A stretch of 64,000 nt of DNA from Zanthoxylum bungeanum (Eukaryota; Streptophyta; Magnoliopsida; Sapindales; Rutaceae), in contig SKCR01038863.1 of NCBI GenBank assembly GCA_019454045.1, positions 186,001 to 250,000 on the forward strand, in the 5' to 3' direction. Positions 1 to 10,358 of the stretch are shown here, one piece after another. The position numbers and the translations under genes are program-made. The notes beneath the pieces are model-generated. The model ran no database searches, was not told where the DNA came from, and was given only the letters and a program-made list of their open reading frames with translations. Numbering within the stretch: the stretch's first letter is position 1; every line of letters starts with the position of its first letter.

Positions 1-174
1 CTGGCGCGAAATTATTTCGCCACTAAAGGTGAATTTCAGTGGCGAAATAAATTTTCGCCACTAATACTTTTTGTGACGTACTTTTAGTGGCGAAACAGTG
101 ACGAAATATAATTTCGCCGCTAATAGTTTTAGTGGCGAAAATTTTCGCCACTAAAAGTTAATTTTGTTATAGTG
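1..174 (-). mobile_element. Terminal region of a CACTA (En/Spm-type) DNA transposon
   Basis: Read on the minus strand from 174, the sequence begins CACTATAACAAAA, the CACTA-type terminal motif. It is followed inward by at least six copies of a short subterminal motif (GTGGCGAAA and its complement TTTCGCCAC), many arranged as face-to-face palindromes, as is typical of the transposase-binding ends of plant CACTA elements. Only one end is in the window; the body and other end lie to the left of base 1. The 3-bp flank (175-177, aga) would be one copy of the target duplication, which cannot be checked here. The 55 bases from 175 to 229 up to alpha-1 hold nothing I recognise. Confidence 0.82.
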
Positions 175-229
175 AGACCAGCGGCTAGACTGCCTAGCTT
201 TTATTTAATTATTATATGGACGCACTAAT

Positions 230-2293
230 TGTTGGACAATTATGACCCATATCGTCACTATTTGTACAGATCATTGTGTTGTTGTACAAATTAACTATGT
301 GACAAATGAGATTGCACTCATCATTTGTGATTAGAACACCTAGATGTATAAATGATGAGAGGTCCCTACGATTTGTTCCTGAACAGAGAATGATATGAGA
401 CAGTATCAGTCAACGAAGGATAAATCATTGAATATCCCTAGTCAGAGTATTATCGAGATTGGACATCGATAAATACGTAAAAGACTAGTATTACACTTGT
501 GCGCATTGTGAGGGCACAACAACATAGTTCTTATATATTTGGGTATAGGATACTCATGCAAGTGTAATAGGAGGTTATGTTTTACCGATGGTACGGGAAA
601 CAGCTTCGCTCTGGATAGACCCCCTCGGAATTCCATTGGTAGTATGACTATGTGTCTATGGAAGTCCGAAATCAGGGTAGGTGTATTTGGTCTTAACCTG
701 AGACTTGCACCGCTAATACTTGCGACAATCAATATACTTTGGTTGAGGTCGTCCATGGCTTTAACAGGTTCTGTGTACGCCAATGCTGGGTATATTGAGA
801 ATCGTAGTGTGTTGGGTGTGATGTCAAGACGGAAGTGTCACTCCAGTCATATGGAGATGATGGTCACGTAGGATACGGTATTGGTTCTCTTAAGTACTGC
901 AGTCATCGGGATAATATGACTAGGTCATAGTTATCCGATATAGAGACTAGTTACCAGACATCCGACATGTGCTTCGTACGGGGCAGACAAAATTCCAGCC
1001 ACAGGCCTAGCACGTCATCATCTGATACTGGACAGAAATACTCAATACCACGTATACTACGCCTGATATAGATCGCTTATTCTTGTAAGCATGTTTCTGG
1101 AGAATTGGGTAGGCATGGCGCTTTGCTAGAAGCCAACCTTGTCTTGTGAATCGGTGTAAACGTAGTACTAGGTACTTACGTGTTCGGATAGTCCGACGAC
1201 CCGATTTACTGCCAACATATCCGGGGATCTCATGGGTCGCTTCCCGAAGATTCACCGATGACGTATGACTCGCACTTTAATTAATCTGGGATTAATTTAA
1301 TGAGAGAAAATTAATCTGTGATTAATTGCGGAGATATTTTATCTGGGATAAAATATCAATTAAAGAGAGAACGATTAATTTGGAATTAATCGATAAAATA
1401 ATATATTTGATATATTATACCAAATTGGATTTCGACGCGAAATTAAAATTAGATTTTAATTTGGGCGAACGAATTAATTTAGAATTAATTCGTTAGCGAC
1501 GTGAATAGTGATTTCGCTAGGCGTAATCATTTAATTACGACGCAACGGAAAATTCGTTAATTTGGAATTAGCGAACCCGAGCCCGGGATTGTTTGCGAGC
1601 GCATTCGCATTTCGAATTCGAGTGCGGCACGCAAGTCAAATCAAGCGTCAAATCATTAGTCACATCAAGCGTCAAATCACATGTCACTTTGAATGATGTG
1701 ACAAGTTGACAATTGATTGATGTGAGTTGATGTGTGATAATTGAAAGCATTAAATGCTTGATTTATTGAAATAGAAAAATGGTAAATGGTTTAAATAATT
1801 TTGGAAATTATAAAACCCTTTTTACACTTTTTTATTTCCCACTCTCTCTCGATTTTAGGTTTTTGGAGCAAAAAACCATCTCTCTCGTATCTTTTTCTTC
1901 TCTTCTTCCTCACGCCCAAGGGGCTGCTGCCTTCTACTTTTCTGGTTCAAAACCGAGTGCAGTAAGAGAAGAAATGAGTGATCTTGTTGCAAGATCAAAG
2001 TGATAGCACACTCTAGGAGGCATACCAAGGTGATAGGGCAGTGTATGCGTGAGCATGGAAGTTTATCACAAAGCTTGGAGCTTCAAATGACATCCATGGC
2101 CGAATCTTGGAGGAGCCAAATGGTGGACTGCCGTGAGAGCCACTGCCACTGCCGAGCTTGGAGAGGGCAATTCGTTTTTGGTCATCACCGCATCTCAACC
2201 GATCCTTGTGAGTTTTTCCGCACCTCTTTTGATTGTATTTACACTTGTTTCATGCTTGATTAATGATCTTGGGAAGCTTAGAGTAGACCAACA
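230..2293 (+). repeat. 5' LTR of alpha-1 (2064 bp)
   Basis: The LTR is bounded by TGTTGG and CCAACA and followed by an initiator-Met primer site. Its 3' counterpart starts at 8136, directly after a polypurine tract. About 45 percent of the way in lies an AT-rich block of tandem hairpins (see 1279-1574). The short reading frames across it are not conserved between the LTR copies of the family and are not genes. Confidence 0.92.
1279..1574 (+). repeat. Hairpin string in the alpha-1 5' LTR, mostly 3-nt loops
   Basis: Nine perfect or nearly perfect inverted repeats follow one another, most with a 3-base spacer. They are: 1279-1297 (8-bp stem, loop TGG), 1309-1327 (8, TGT), 1333-1357 (11, TGG), 1372-1392 (9, TGG), 1398-1418 (9, TTG), 1440-1462 (10, TAG), 1468-1494 (12, TAG), 1522-1539 (6, 6-nt loop) and 1554-1574 (9 with one G.T pair, TGG). 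A short one (4 bp, TGG) lies at 1422-1432. Equivalent strings occur in the alpha-1 3' LTR (about 27828-28130), both alpha-2 LTRs (about 9293-9610 and 17097-17410), the alpha-3 LTR (about 51025-51325) and, reversed, in the solo LTR. The sequence shows the pairing directly; any function in RNA or DNA is inference. Confidence 0.8.
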
Positions 2294-2294
2294 A

Positions 2295-2306
2295 TGGTAT
2301 CAGAGC
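2295..2306 (+). other. Primer binding site of alpha-1 (initiator-Met tRNA)
   Basis: The motif TGGTATCAGAGC, the classic plant copia primer site complementary to the 3' end of initiator methionine tRNA, starts one base after the LTR end CCAACA. It fixes the LTR boundary and the plus orientation. Confidence 0.93.
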
Positions 2307-5300
2307 CTTTGAAAGCATGAAATTGATTTTAGGGTTAAAATTGGGCAAAACGAATTTGGGCATGATTTAATGAAATTGGATGAATTAGTATGCTTAAATG
2401 TTGTTGAATTGATGATTGATTGGATCAATTTGATGAAAAAGTGTTTGGAACAATTTTCCCCAATTTTGGTGTTATGGCCAAAAATAGAGAACCCTAAATT
2501 GTCTTGGATTTTTTTTGTTTTTTGATTCATTGGATGACTTGAAAACAATTTGGGATGTTGATTTAATGTTAATTTGGATTCAATTGGATTGGATATAAAA
2601 TTGGACATGAAAATCCTCCTTGGCCGAGACTTTGAGCATGAATAACTGGGTTTGATTTTGATCAAAATGTGTTGGACATGTTTTGTTAATGATAAGCATG
2701 ATTAATTGTACAAATTTGGTGTTTTGGAAATATTGATTTGGGTAATTAATAATGCTATACACTTTGGTTAGTAGAATGTGAAATTTGGAATTTTTGTATT
2801 TTAATTAATTGGGCTTAAAATTGGATTTGGGCTTGTTAAGTTGTTATTGGGTTTATTGGGCTTTGTTGTACAAAGTTGGGTTTAGGAAAAGTTGGTTGGA
2901 TCCAATTAGGCCCAAAACCGCCTCCATAAAGCCCAAATGCGACTTAATGATCCTTTAAAGTTTAATTGGGCTTAATGGGCCTAAATTGATTTATGGGCTT
3001 ATGGGGTAACTCCCGGATTGGATTTTGGTTATTCGGTTTGACCCGAATTGACCAAAAGTCCACGCCTTAAGAAATTAATTAAAAGCCCATTGGACTTTAA
3101 TTAAATTAACGTTTGACGTTAATCGGGCTTTGAGACCCGTTGCGATTAATTTGGAATTTAAGTCGTAAAAGTTCATTATAAAGTGTGATATTTAATTTGG
3201 AATTAAATAGCGAATTAGAATTAAATGCATATTGAATTGGATTTAATTATGTAATTTAATTTAATTCAAGAATTCGTACTTTAAGTACTAATTCACAAAA
3301 CGAGTTTGACTCGAGCAAAATCAAATCGTTATTTGAACATTGGATGATCACTAATTATCAGATTAATTATTTGATTAGATTGATTGATAACATGTTTGTG
3401 TGAATACATGGTTGCGATGCATGAATGATGTATATCGGATGGATATTAGATGGGTGGGACAATTTTAGAAATTGTTGTAATAAATTTGATTTATTAATTG
3501 GACCTGCGTGTCCAGCCTTATTACCTCTATATTCTTTGAATTATCTTCTCACCTATTCCCCTCAATGTAAATGAGGTTTCTTTAAAAGTATAGTGTAACG
3601 GGTAGAAGTAATACATGTGCTAGCGGGAGAGAGAAAGGGAGAGATTTGATCTAGGATCAATGTGTAAAATATCCATCCGCATATCATTATTATTTTATTA
3701 TACGCGCTTTATTATGTGTTTAGAATGCATGTTTAAGGGTGTATGATGATTAGACCTTAACAAAGATAATAAATTGGTTGCCAATTTGCACTCGAAAAAC
3801 CCTCGCATAATATTAAGCGTCTTTCCTTCCATTAAGTGATTCTCACTCAAGATCCGAGACTGGCATTGGCTTGTTGGCCAAAGTCAAGGACTTTGTCCGT
3901 CGATGATGTGTTTGAATCACGAAGGCTTTGTTCCATATAAGTGTCTTGTCCAAGTTGTGGTTTGTTGGCCAAAGTCAACACCACTTCTTGTCCATTGACA
4001 TTGATTACGAAGCTTTCCATGGTCAATGGGTCGCGCTTAACTGGGATCACTAAGTTTGTTGTGCCAAGCCAAGGCTTAGTTGATTCAGAAGAAAAAGGTT
4101 AGGTAATACATTGGATGTATTGGCATATATAAGATATATGTTTCGGACTTGGATATCCCCCTACCGGATCTAGGAATTGGATTGGATCCAATCGATCTTA
4201 GAGATCTACCTAGTTAATTATCATACAATTTGTTGGCCAAAGTGAAGATTGTGTGATATTTAACGGGATCCTATCCCACTAGGAAACGCGGTTTCCCGAG
4301 CACTCGACAGAGGGTTAGAGGCTCGCCGAAAAATAGTGGGAGGCAAGAATTGGATTTGCAATACTCGTTTAATTACTTGCCATACGCGCTCATTCAAATA
4401 TCATTCGTCATATAAATTAATATATTAGTTGGACTAATATTTAATTGTTGTTTTAATTAAAGCAGTTGGACTGTATTATAGTTGATTATATAGTAATTGG
4501 ATTATAGTAATCAATATATTTGAATTAATTAATTTCAATTTACAGTTGATTTTATAATTGGATTATAGTAATCAATGTAATTGAGGTTAATTAATTTAAA
4601 TTATATTTGATTATATAGTTGGACTATAATAATCATTATAATACATATTACCACAAATCGTTGACTAAATAGTTGGACTATTAGAATCAAGATAAATGAA
4701 AGATTAGTGTTAAAAACATAATCCTGGGTGAAAATGTATTTAAACGAATATAATTTTCAAATTGGGAATTATTTCAGGATGGTCCTGGAAAAATAATAAG
4801 TTATTTTATTTGATAAAATAATATATTAGCCTAAGCCCGGAGTTAAGCAAATAGTAGAGTATAATCTTGGAAGATTAATGTAATGATAACTAAAGTGCTT
4901 AATCCATTAAGCTAGTCGCAGTAGACTCCTTAATTCTGAATCAGAACTAAGGATTAGATCCTTAAAAGTATGATGACGAAATTGAAGGATATTCATAAAT
5001 CTATGTTTAGATTTTAGAAGTACTAAAATTGCAATTGATAACTCTTGGAGAGTTAATGACTATTCTCAAGGAGACAAAGTCAAAGTTTGCAATTAGGCAA
5101 GTAGTGCAAGACGCACCTTATTTCAATATTCTAGAAACCCGAGGCTTGGCCAAAGGCTACTGGGATGTTGAAAAGGGCAAAGACAATATCATTATAATCT
5201 TCTGGAAGATAAATGACATATCCCAAAATGTCTGCCTAATTGTGGCAAACAGGATCGCGGAAGCGTGACTGCCGTTTGAACAAAGCAGACATGAAGGAAT

Positions 5301-5829
5301 TGAAGACGAGCAAGGCTCTGACTTCAAATATATTTGCCAAATTATGTTCACTACTAGTATTAAAATTAGATTTTAAATACTTAGTGTGGTACATAAATAT
5401 ATATTGATGTTCAGAATCTGTTTTGAACAGGATACTGACTTAAATCGAGATTAATCTGCGATTGGAAACGGGACGAAAGTCGCTGTTTTAACCGTAGATA
5501 CCTAAGTTTAGGAACTACCCTTGGGTGTGTACCTAAATTAGGAAACTGTTATAATGTAACTAGTTTGACTAGATACATTATCTCTATATCAGTGTTCGAC
5601 CCGCTGCGGGTGAACCTTTATATTCTAGAACACTAAAGTGTTTTATTATATAAGGATGATATTGAGATAAACACATTAGATGTGAATAGCAACATTTATA
5701 TTTTGAATATAAATAAATCTCGAACGTATAATATGACAAACAATAGCTCGAACTGATTTGATCAGATGAAACTAATTCTGACATTGTTGTTGGGGACACA
5801 ATTAAATAAGACTCTTATATCCGCACTTT
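2307..5829 (+). other. Long untranslated leader of alpha-1 and eroded gag region
   Basis: This 3.5-kb stretch has no credible coding region. It holds GGCTTA/TTGGGC-rich sequence (2800-3130), hairpins with TGG loops (for example around 3190-3210), three copies of a TTGTTGGCCAAAGT motif (about 3870, 3960 and 4230), the main hairpin string at 4416-4966, and at 5029-5330 a scrap that may be eroded gag. The same order of landmarks is present in alpha-2 (10360-13850) and alpha-3 (52069-55600), so the leader is a conserved part of the family and not random insertion. Confidence 0.7.
4416..4966 (+). repeat. Leader hairpin string of alpha-1 (UGG-loop stem-loops)
   Basis: Tandem stem-loops include 4422-4440 (8-bp stem atattagt, loop TGG), 4463-4473 (short, TGG), a TTGATTA/TAATCAA-clamped one around 4480-4514, 4546-4575 (outer 6 bp plus inner 6 bp, TGG), 4609-4637 (outer gatta/taatc plus inner tatagt/actata, TGG), 4668-4682 (6 bp, TGG), 4775-4787 (cagga/tcctg, TGG), 4801-4821 (9 bp, TTG) and one at about 4950-4966 (taagga/tcctta). 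The matching arrays are 12863-13135 in alpha-2 and about 54296-54565 in alpha-3, with pairing kept although bases differ. Confidence 0.78.
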
Positions 5830-8100
5830 TGAAGAGTGGGTACTAGGACTAATTTGATTCTATTCAAATAAAGTCTACGAATCTAGTTTATTGGGCAAAG
5901 TGTCTAAAACACTGTTTACTTGGTAAAAGTGTAAATGCCATCGATCTGTAAGCCATAGTTCATAGTGAAGCAAGTGGGCCCATATCTAGCTAGGCTAGAG
6001 GTGGATATGAATATTTTGTGACCTATACGGATGTGGCATCGCGTTATGGTTATGTGTTTCTTTTGAAACACAAATCGGAAACTTTTAAGTTTCAACACGA
6101 AATAGGCAAACAGATCGGCTAAAGTATTAAACCGTCACGGTTAGACCGTAATGGAAAATACTTAAGGAATAAGTTTCTAATATACTTGAAAGAGTAAAGT
6201 ATTATTTCAAATGAGGACTCCTCCCAGAACACGTCAAAGTGACGGTGTGTCCCAACGGAGAAACCGAATTTTGTTGGACATGATAAGGTTAATCATGAGT
6301 CGCTCTGAGCTACCATTTCCTTCAACGGATAAGCATTCAACAGTGCAAAACTTATTTAGAATAAGGTTCCATTATAATCTGTTTGACAGATTTCATATTA
6401 GATATGAACGGGAAAGAAACCGGGTTTCACATTCCTGTTAAATTTGGGAATGCTAGGCATATGTTTGGATGATACCAAACTAAAACCCAAATTGGATAAG
6501 TGCCAAATGTAGGTAATCCTAGGGATACCAAAGTATTGTACTTATACAACTCACTTGAGAACAATGTAATTGTTGCTCACCATGCTGTTTTCCTAAGAGG
6601 AATACCGATATGCAGTGGTAAGTGGGAGGATAGTAAAACTCGGTGAAAATCGGAGTAATACTATTCAAGGCACCTATTCCTTAATGGAACACAAATAGTT
6701 CATCAAGGATGAAACTATTACCAATAATCTTCGAATACACAAGAACCGCATATGTCGGAGAGATTCAGAAAACAACCTGGGGTATGGGTTTCTGATCTCA
6801 CCTCATGAAGATGTCAATCTTATTGAGGTATACCAACTGACTACGTATGAGGAAGTGATACAAGGTATCGACTCCCTATTATGATAAAGTGTCATGAATC
6901 CAAAATGGATTCCATGTATATCAACAAGTTTGGATACTAGTTGATGTACCGCAAGGCGTTGTGCCTATTGGTACTCTATAAATCTTCAAGGAAGACGTAC
7001 ATGGATGGCAACATACCAACGTATAAAGCTAGGCTTTTAGCGGAAAGGTATCGTTATCAACATTGTATTGATTACGATTCAACCTTTTAACTGTTGCCAC
7101 GGTAAATCCATTTGGATAATGCTTGCTAAAGTTGTATGTTTCATTAGTGAAATATGACAGCTTAACGAGAAAATCGCTTTCCTGAAAAGGAAATCTCTTG
7201 GAGGACGTTTACAACATCCTGTCGGTTTTATCGTACCAAAACTAGCAAACAAGGTTTGCATGTTATTCGATTCATGTTTGGATTGAAGCAAGCGTAGGTT
7301 CTTGGAATTATCGTTTTGATGTAATCATAAAAGATTATGATTTAATTCAAAACGAAATGATTCTTGTGTATATAAGAAGGTTAGTGGGAGCGCACTGAAA
7401 GTGGCTGTCCTATAAATAATAATAATATGTCATTTCTTGGAAATGATATTCCCACAATAATAATCGGTGAAAGCTTGGCTTTCGAGTAAACTCTCCGAGA
7501 ACTCGTACATTGAAAAATGTACGCGACCTGGTGTCTCATACGCTTTGAGCATATGGAGTCACAAACAGGCCCATCCGAGTGATAGTCACTGGATTGATGT
7601 TAAGAACATCCATTAGTATCTTAGAGAACTAAGGATGATGTCCTAGTCTATGGAGATGAAGAACTTAAAGTGACTGGAATCACTGTAGCAAGTTTCCGAA
7701 CCGATAAAGACGACTATAAGTCGCAAACGGTACTATAAAGTTTGAATAACTTGACAGTAAGCTGGAAATCTTCTAAGCAAGATACTGTTACCATATAAAC
7801 AACAAATGCGGGTTATTGCTGCAGCTGAGGCGGCAAAAGAAGCCATTTGGGTCGATAACAAATCTAATTAGATTAGATATAGTTCTGTTAGCAGATGAGT
7901 TAGGCTCGAGCACATGCTAAAGAATTAATGGTCTCATCAACGATCCAGATACATACTTCGATAATCATCTGATTTGTTCGGATCATACATCGCGGCGATG
8001 TGAAGATCGAATAAATCGCATCAGACGATAATCATGCAAATCCGCTGACAAAAGCTTTTCTCAGCAGTGTGAGCCAACCGTACATAGTTCGGGTGTAAGA
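5830..8100 (+). pseudogene. alpha-1 copia pol remnant (integrase, reverse transcriptase, RNase H)
   Basis: In the order expected of Ty1/copia the plus strand shows: a GAG-pre-integrase-like part (about 5830-5940); the integrase start, where the usual catalytic HSD reads HSE (Glu codon 5967-5969); a TAG at 5991-5993 in the following GPMSS segment; a stretch reading YEYFVTYTDVASRYGYVFLL (about 6005-6065); a TAA at 6120-6122; the integrase end TPPRTRQSDGVSQRRNRILL (from 6214); an RT start reading VPQGVVPIGTL (about 6949); the RT active-site region at 7411-7440, where YVDD is no longer readable; and RNase H scraps reading AAAEAAKEAIWVD (about 7818) plus the C-terminal ADKAF-type end near 8045. 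Many frame changes separate these. The first catalytic Asp, both stops and the RT lesion recur in other alpha copies. Confidence 0.82.
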
Positions 8101-8124
8101 CAATCGAGTGACTGGCTATAGGCC

Positions 8125-8135
8125 AAGTGGGAGAT
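8125..8135 (+). other. Polypurine tract of alpha-1
   Basis: The run aagtgggagat lies immediately before the 3' LTR start TGTTGG. The same 11 bases precede the 3' LTR of alpha-2 at 16033-16043. Confidence 0.88.
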
Positions 8136-8242
8136 TGTTGGACAATTATGACCCATAGCGTCACTATTTGTACAGATCATTGTGTTGTTGTACAAATTAA
8201 CTATGTGACAAAGGAGATTGCACTCTTATCATTTGTGATTAG
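8136..8242 (+). repeat. First 107 bp of the alpha-1 3' LTR, ending at the alpha-2 insertion
   Basis: It matches the start of the 5' LTR at 230 with a few differences and stops at attag (8238-8242). The same five bases reappear at 26879-26883, after which the LTR continues in register. attag is therefore the target duplication of alpha-2. Confidence 0.9.
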
Positions 8243-10344
8243 GTTGGACAAAATGACCCATAGCGTCACTATTTGCACAGATCATTGTGTTGTTGTAGCA
8301 AATTAACTATGTGACAAGGAAATTGCACTCTCATCATTTTTGATTAGATCACCATAGATATAAATGAAGAGAGGTCCCTATGATTAGTTCCTGGACTGAG
8401 AATGATATGAGACAGTATCAGTCCCCGAAGGTTTAATCATTAAATATCTCTAGCCGGAGTATTATCGAGACTGGACATCGATAATGCGGAATAGGCTAGT
8501 ATTGCACTTGTGTGCGTTGTGAGGGCACAACGGCATAGTTCTCATATATATAAGTATCAGATACTTATGCAAGTGCGATAGGAGGTCGTGTTTCACCGAT
8601 GGTACGGGAAACAGCTTCGCTCTGGATAGACCCCTCGGAATCCCATTGGTATTATGACTATGTGTCTATGGGAGGCCAAAATCAAGGTAGGTGTGTATAG
8701 TCTTAACCTGAGACTTACATCGCTTATACTTGCGATAATCGGTAGACTTTGGTCTTGGTGGTACAGGGCTTTAACCAATCTGCGTACACCACTTCTGGGT
8801 TTATCAGAGAGTCGTAGTGTATTGGGTGTGATGTCAAGACAGAAGTATCACTCCAGTCATAGTGGAGATGAGTCACGCAGGATACGGTATTAGTGCTCTT
8901 AATTGTTGGCCGGCCATCGGGATATTATGACAAGGTCATGTATATCCGATTATAGAGACTAGTTACCAGACATCCGACATGTGCTTCGGACGGGGCAGAC
9001 ACTTATCCAGCCCCAGCCCTAGCACGTGACTATCCGATACTGGGCTGATATACGCAATACTACAGTATACTACGCTTGATACAGATCTATATATTCTGTA
9101 AGAATATTTCTGGAGAATTGGGTAGGCATGGCGCTTTGCTAGAAGCCAACCTTGTCTTGTAAATCGGTATAAACGTAGTACGAGGTACTTACGTGTTCGG
9201 ATAGTCCGACGACCGTATTTACTGCCAACATATCCGGAGATCTCATGGTTCGCTTCCCAAAGATTCACCGATGATGTATGACTTGCACTATGATTAATCT
9301 GGGATTAATTAGTAAAGAGAGAAGATTAATTTCTAGAGAGAGAAATTAATCTGGGATTAATTACACAGATATTTTATCTCGGATAAAGTATCGTTAAAGA
9401 GAGAGAACGATTAATTTGGAATTAATCGATAAATTAATATATTTGATATATTAAACGAAATTGGATTTCGACGCGGAATTAAAATTAGATTTTAATTCGG
9501 GCGAAAGAATTAATTTAGAATTAATTCGTTAGCGACGTAAATAGTGATTTCGCTAGGCGTAATCATTTAATTACGACGCAACGGAAAATTCGTTAATTTG
9601 GAATTAGCGAACCCGAGCCCGAGATTGTTTGCGAGCGCATTCGTATTTCGAATGCGGAGTACGGCACGCAAGTCAAATCAAGCGTCAAATCGCAAGTCAC
9701 ATCAAACGTCAAATCACATGTCACTTTGAGTGATGTGACATTTGAGTGATTGATATAAGTTGATTTGTGGTGATTGACAATCATTTAATGCTTTGTTTTT
9801 TGAAATAGAAAAAAGGTAAATGGTTTATTATATATTTTGGAAATTATATAAACCCTTTTACAATTTTTTATTTGGAAACTCATTCTCTCTCTCATTTTAC
9901 GTTTTTAGGCTTTTGGAGCCAAACTTTCATCTCTCTCTCACGGTCTCCATGACCGTTTTCTTCATCATTTCTTCTGGTTTGACCGAGCAAATGGAGAAGC
10001 TTTTGGATCTTGTTACAAGATCTAGGTGCTAGCACACACCTTGGGTTATTATGGTGATAGGGAAACGAATTTATGAGCTTGGAATTCCTTTTGAACCTTG
10101 AAGCTTTGAGCTTCCATGGTGTTCATCAATGGCCGAATCATGGAGGGACCAAACCAGTCAAAACCGAGCAGCCCACTGCCTTGGAGAGCTGTTGCCGTGA
10201 GCTTGGAGGGAGGCAAAAACGCAGCTTGTTCTTCGCATCTCAAACCGTTCAATGTGAGTTATGTATTCCGCCTTACTCCTTTATGTATTCATGCGAATTT
10301 TGTGCTTGATTTCATGATCTTGGGACCTAATTAGAAACTCAACA
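8243..10344 (+). repeat. 5' LTR of alpha-2 (about 2.10 kb)
   Basis: It runs from GTTGGACAAAATG to CTCAACA and precedes a primer-site variant. It carries the family hairpin string at about 9293-9610, including a 9-bp stem with loop TTG whose outermost base pair is T-A where alpha-1 and alpha-3 have A-T. Confidence 0.9.
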
Positions 10345-10345
10345 A

Positions 10346-10358
10346 TGGTATCTTGAGC
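10346..10358 (+). other. Variant primer binding site of alpha-2
   Basis: The sequence is TGGTATCTTGAGC, against TGGTATCAGAGC in alpha-1: one base longer and altered after the seventh base. The same variant is in alpha-3 (52056-52068), so it is inherited in the subfamily. It starts two bases after the LTR end at 10344. Confidence 0.75.

Noticed and set aside
2295..2306. Possible tRNA-Met gene fragment
   Set aside because: Only the 12-base complement of the tRNA 3' end is present, immediately after an LTR; it is a primer binding site.
5029..5268. 79-codon frame as a surviving gag of alpha-1
   Set aside because: It may be eroded gag, but no capsid or zinc-knuckle motif can be read and the matching region in alpha-3 is not open, so it is described only as part of the leader.
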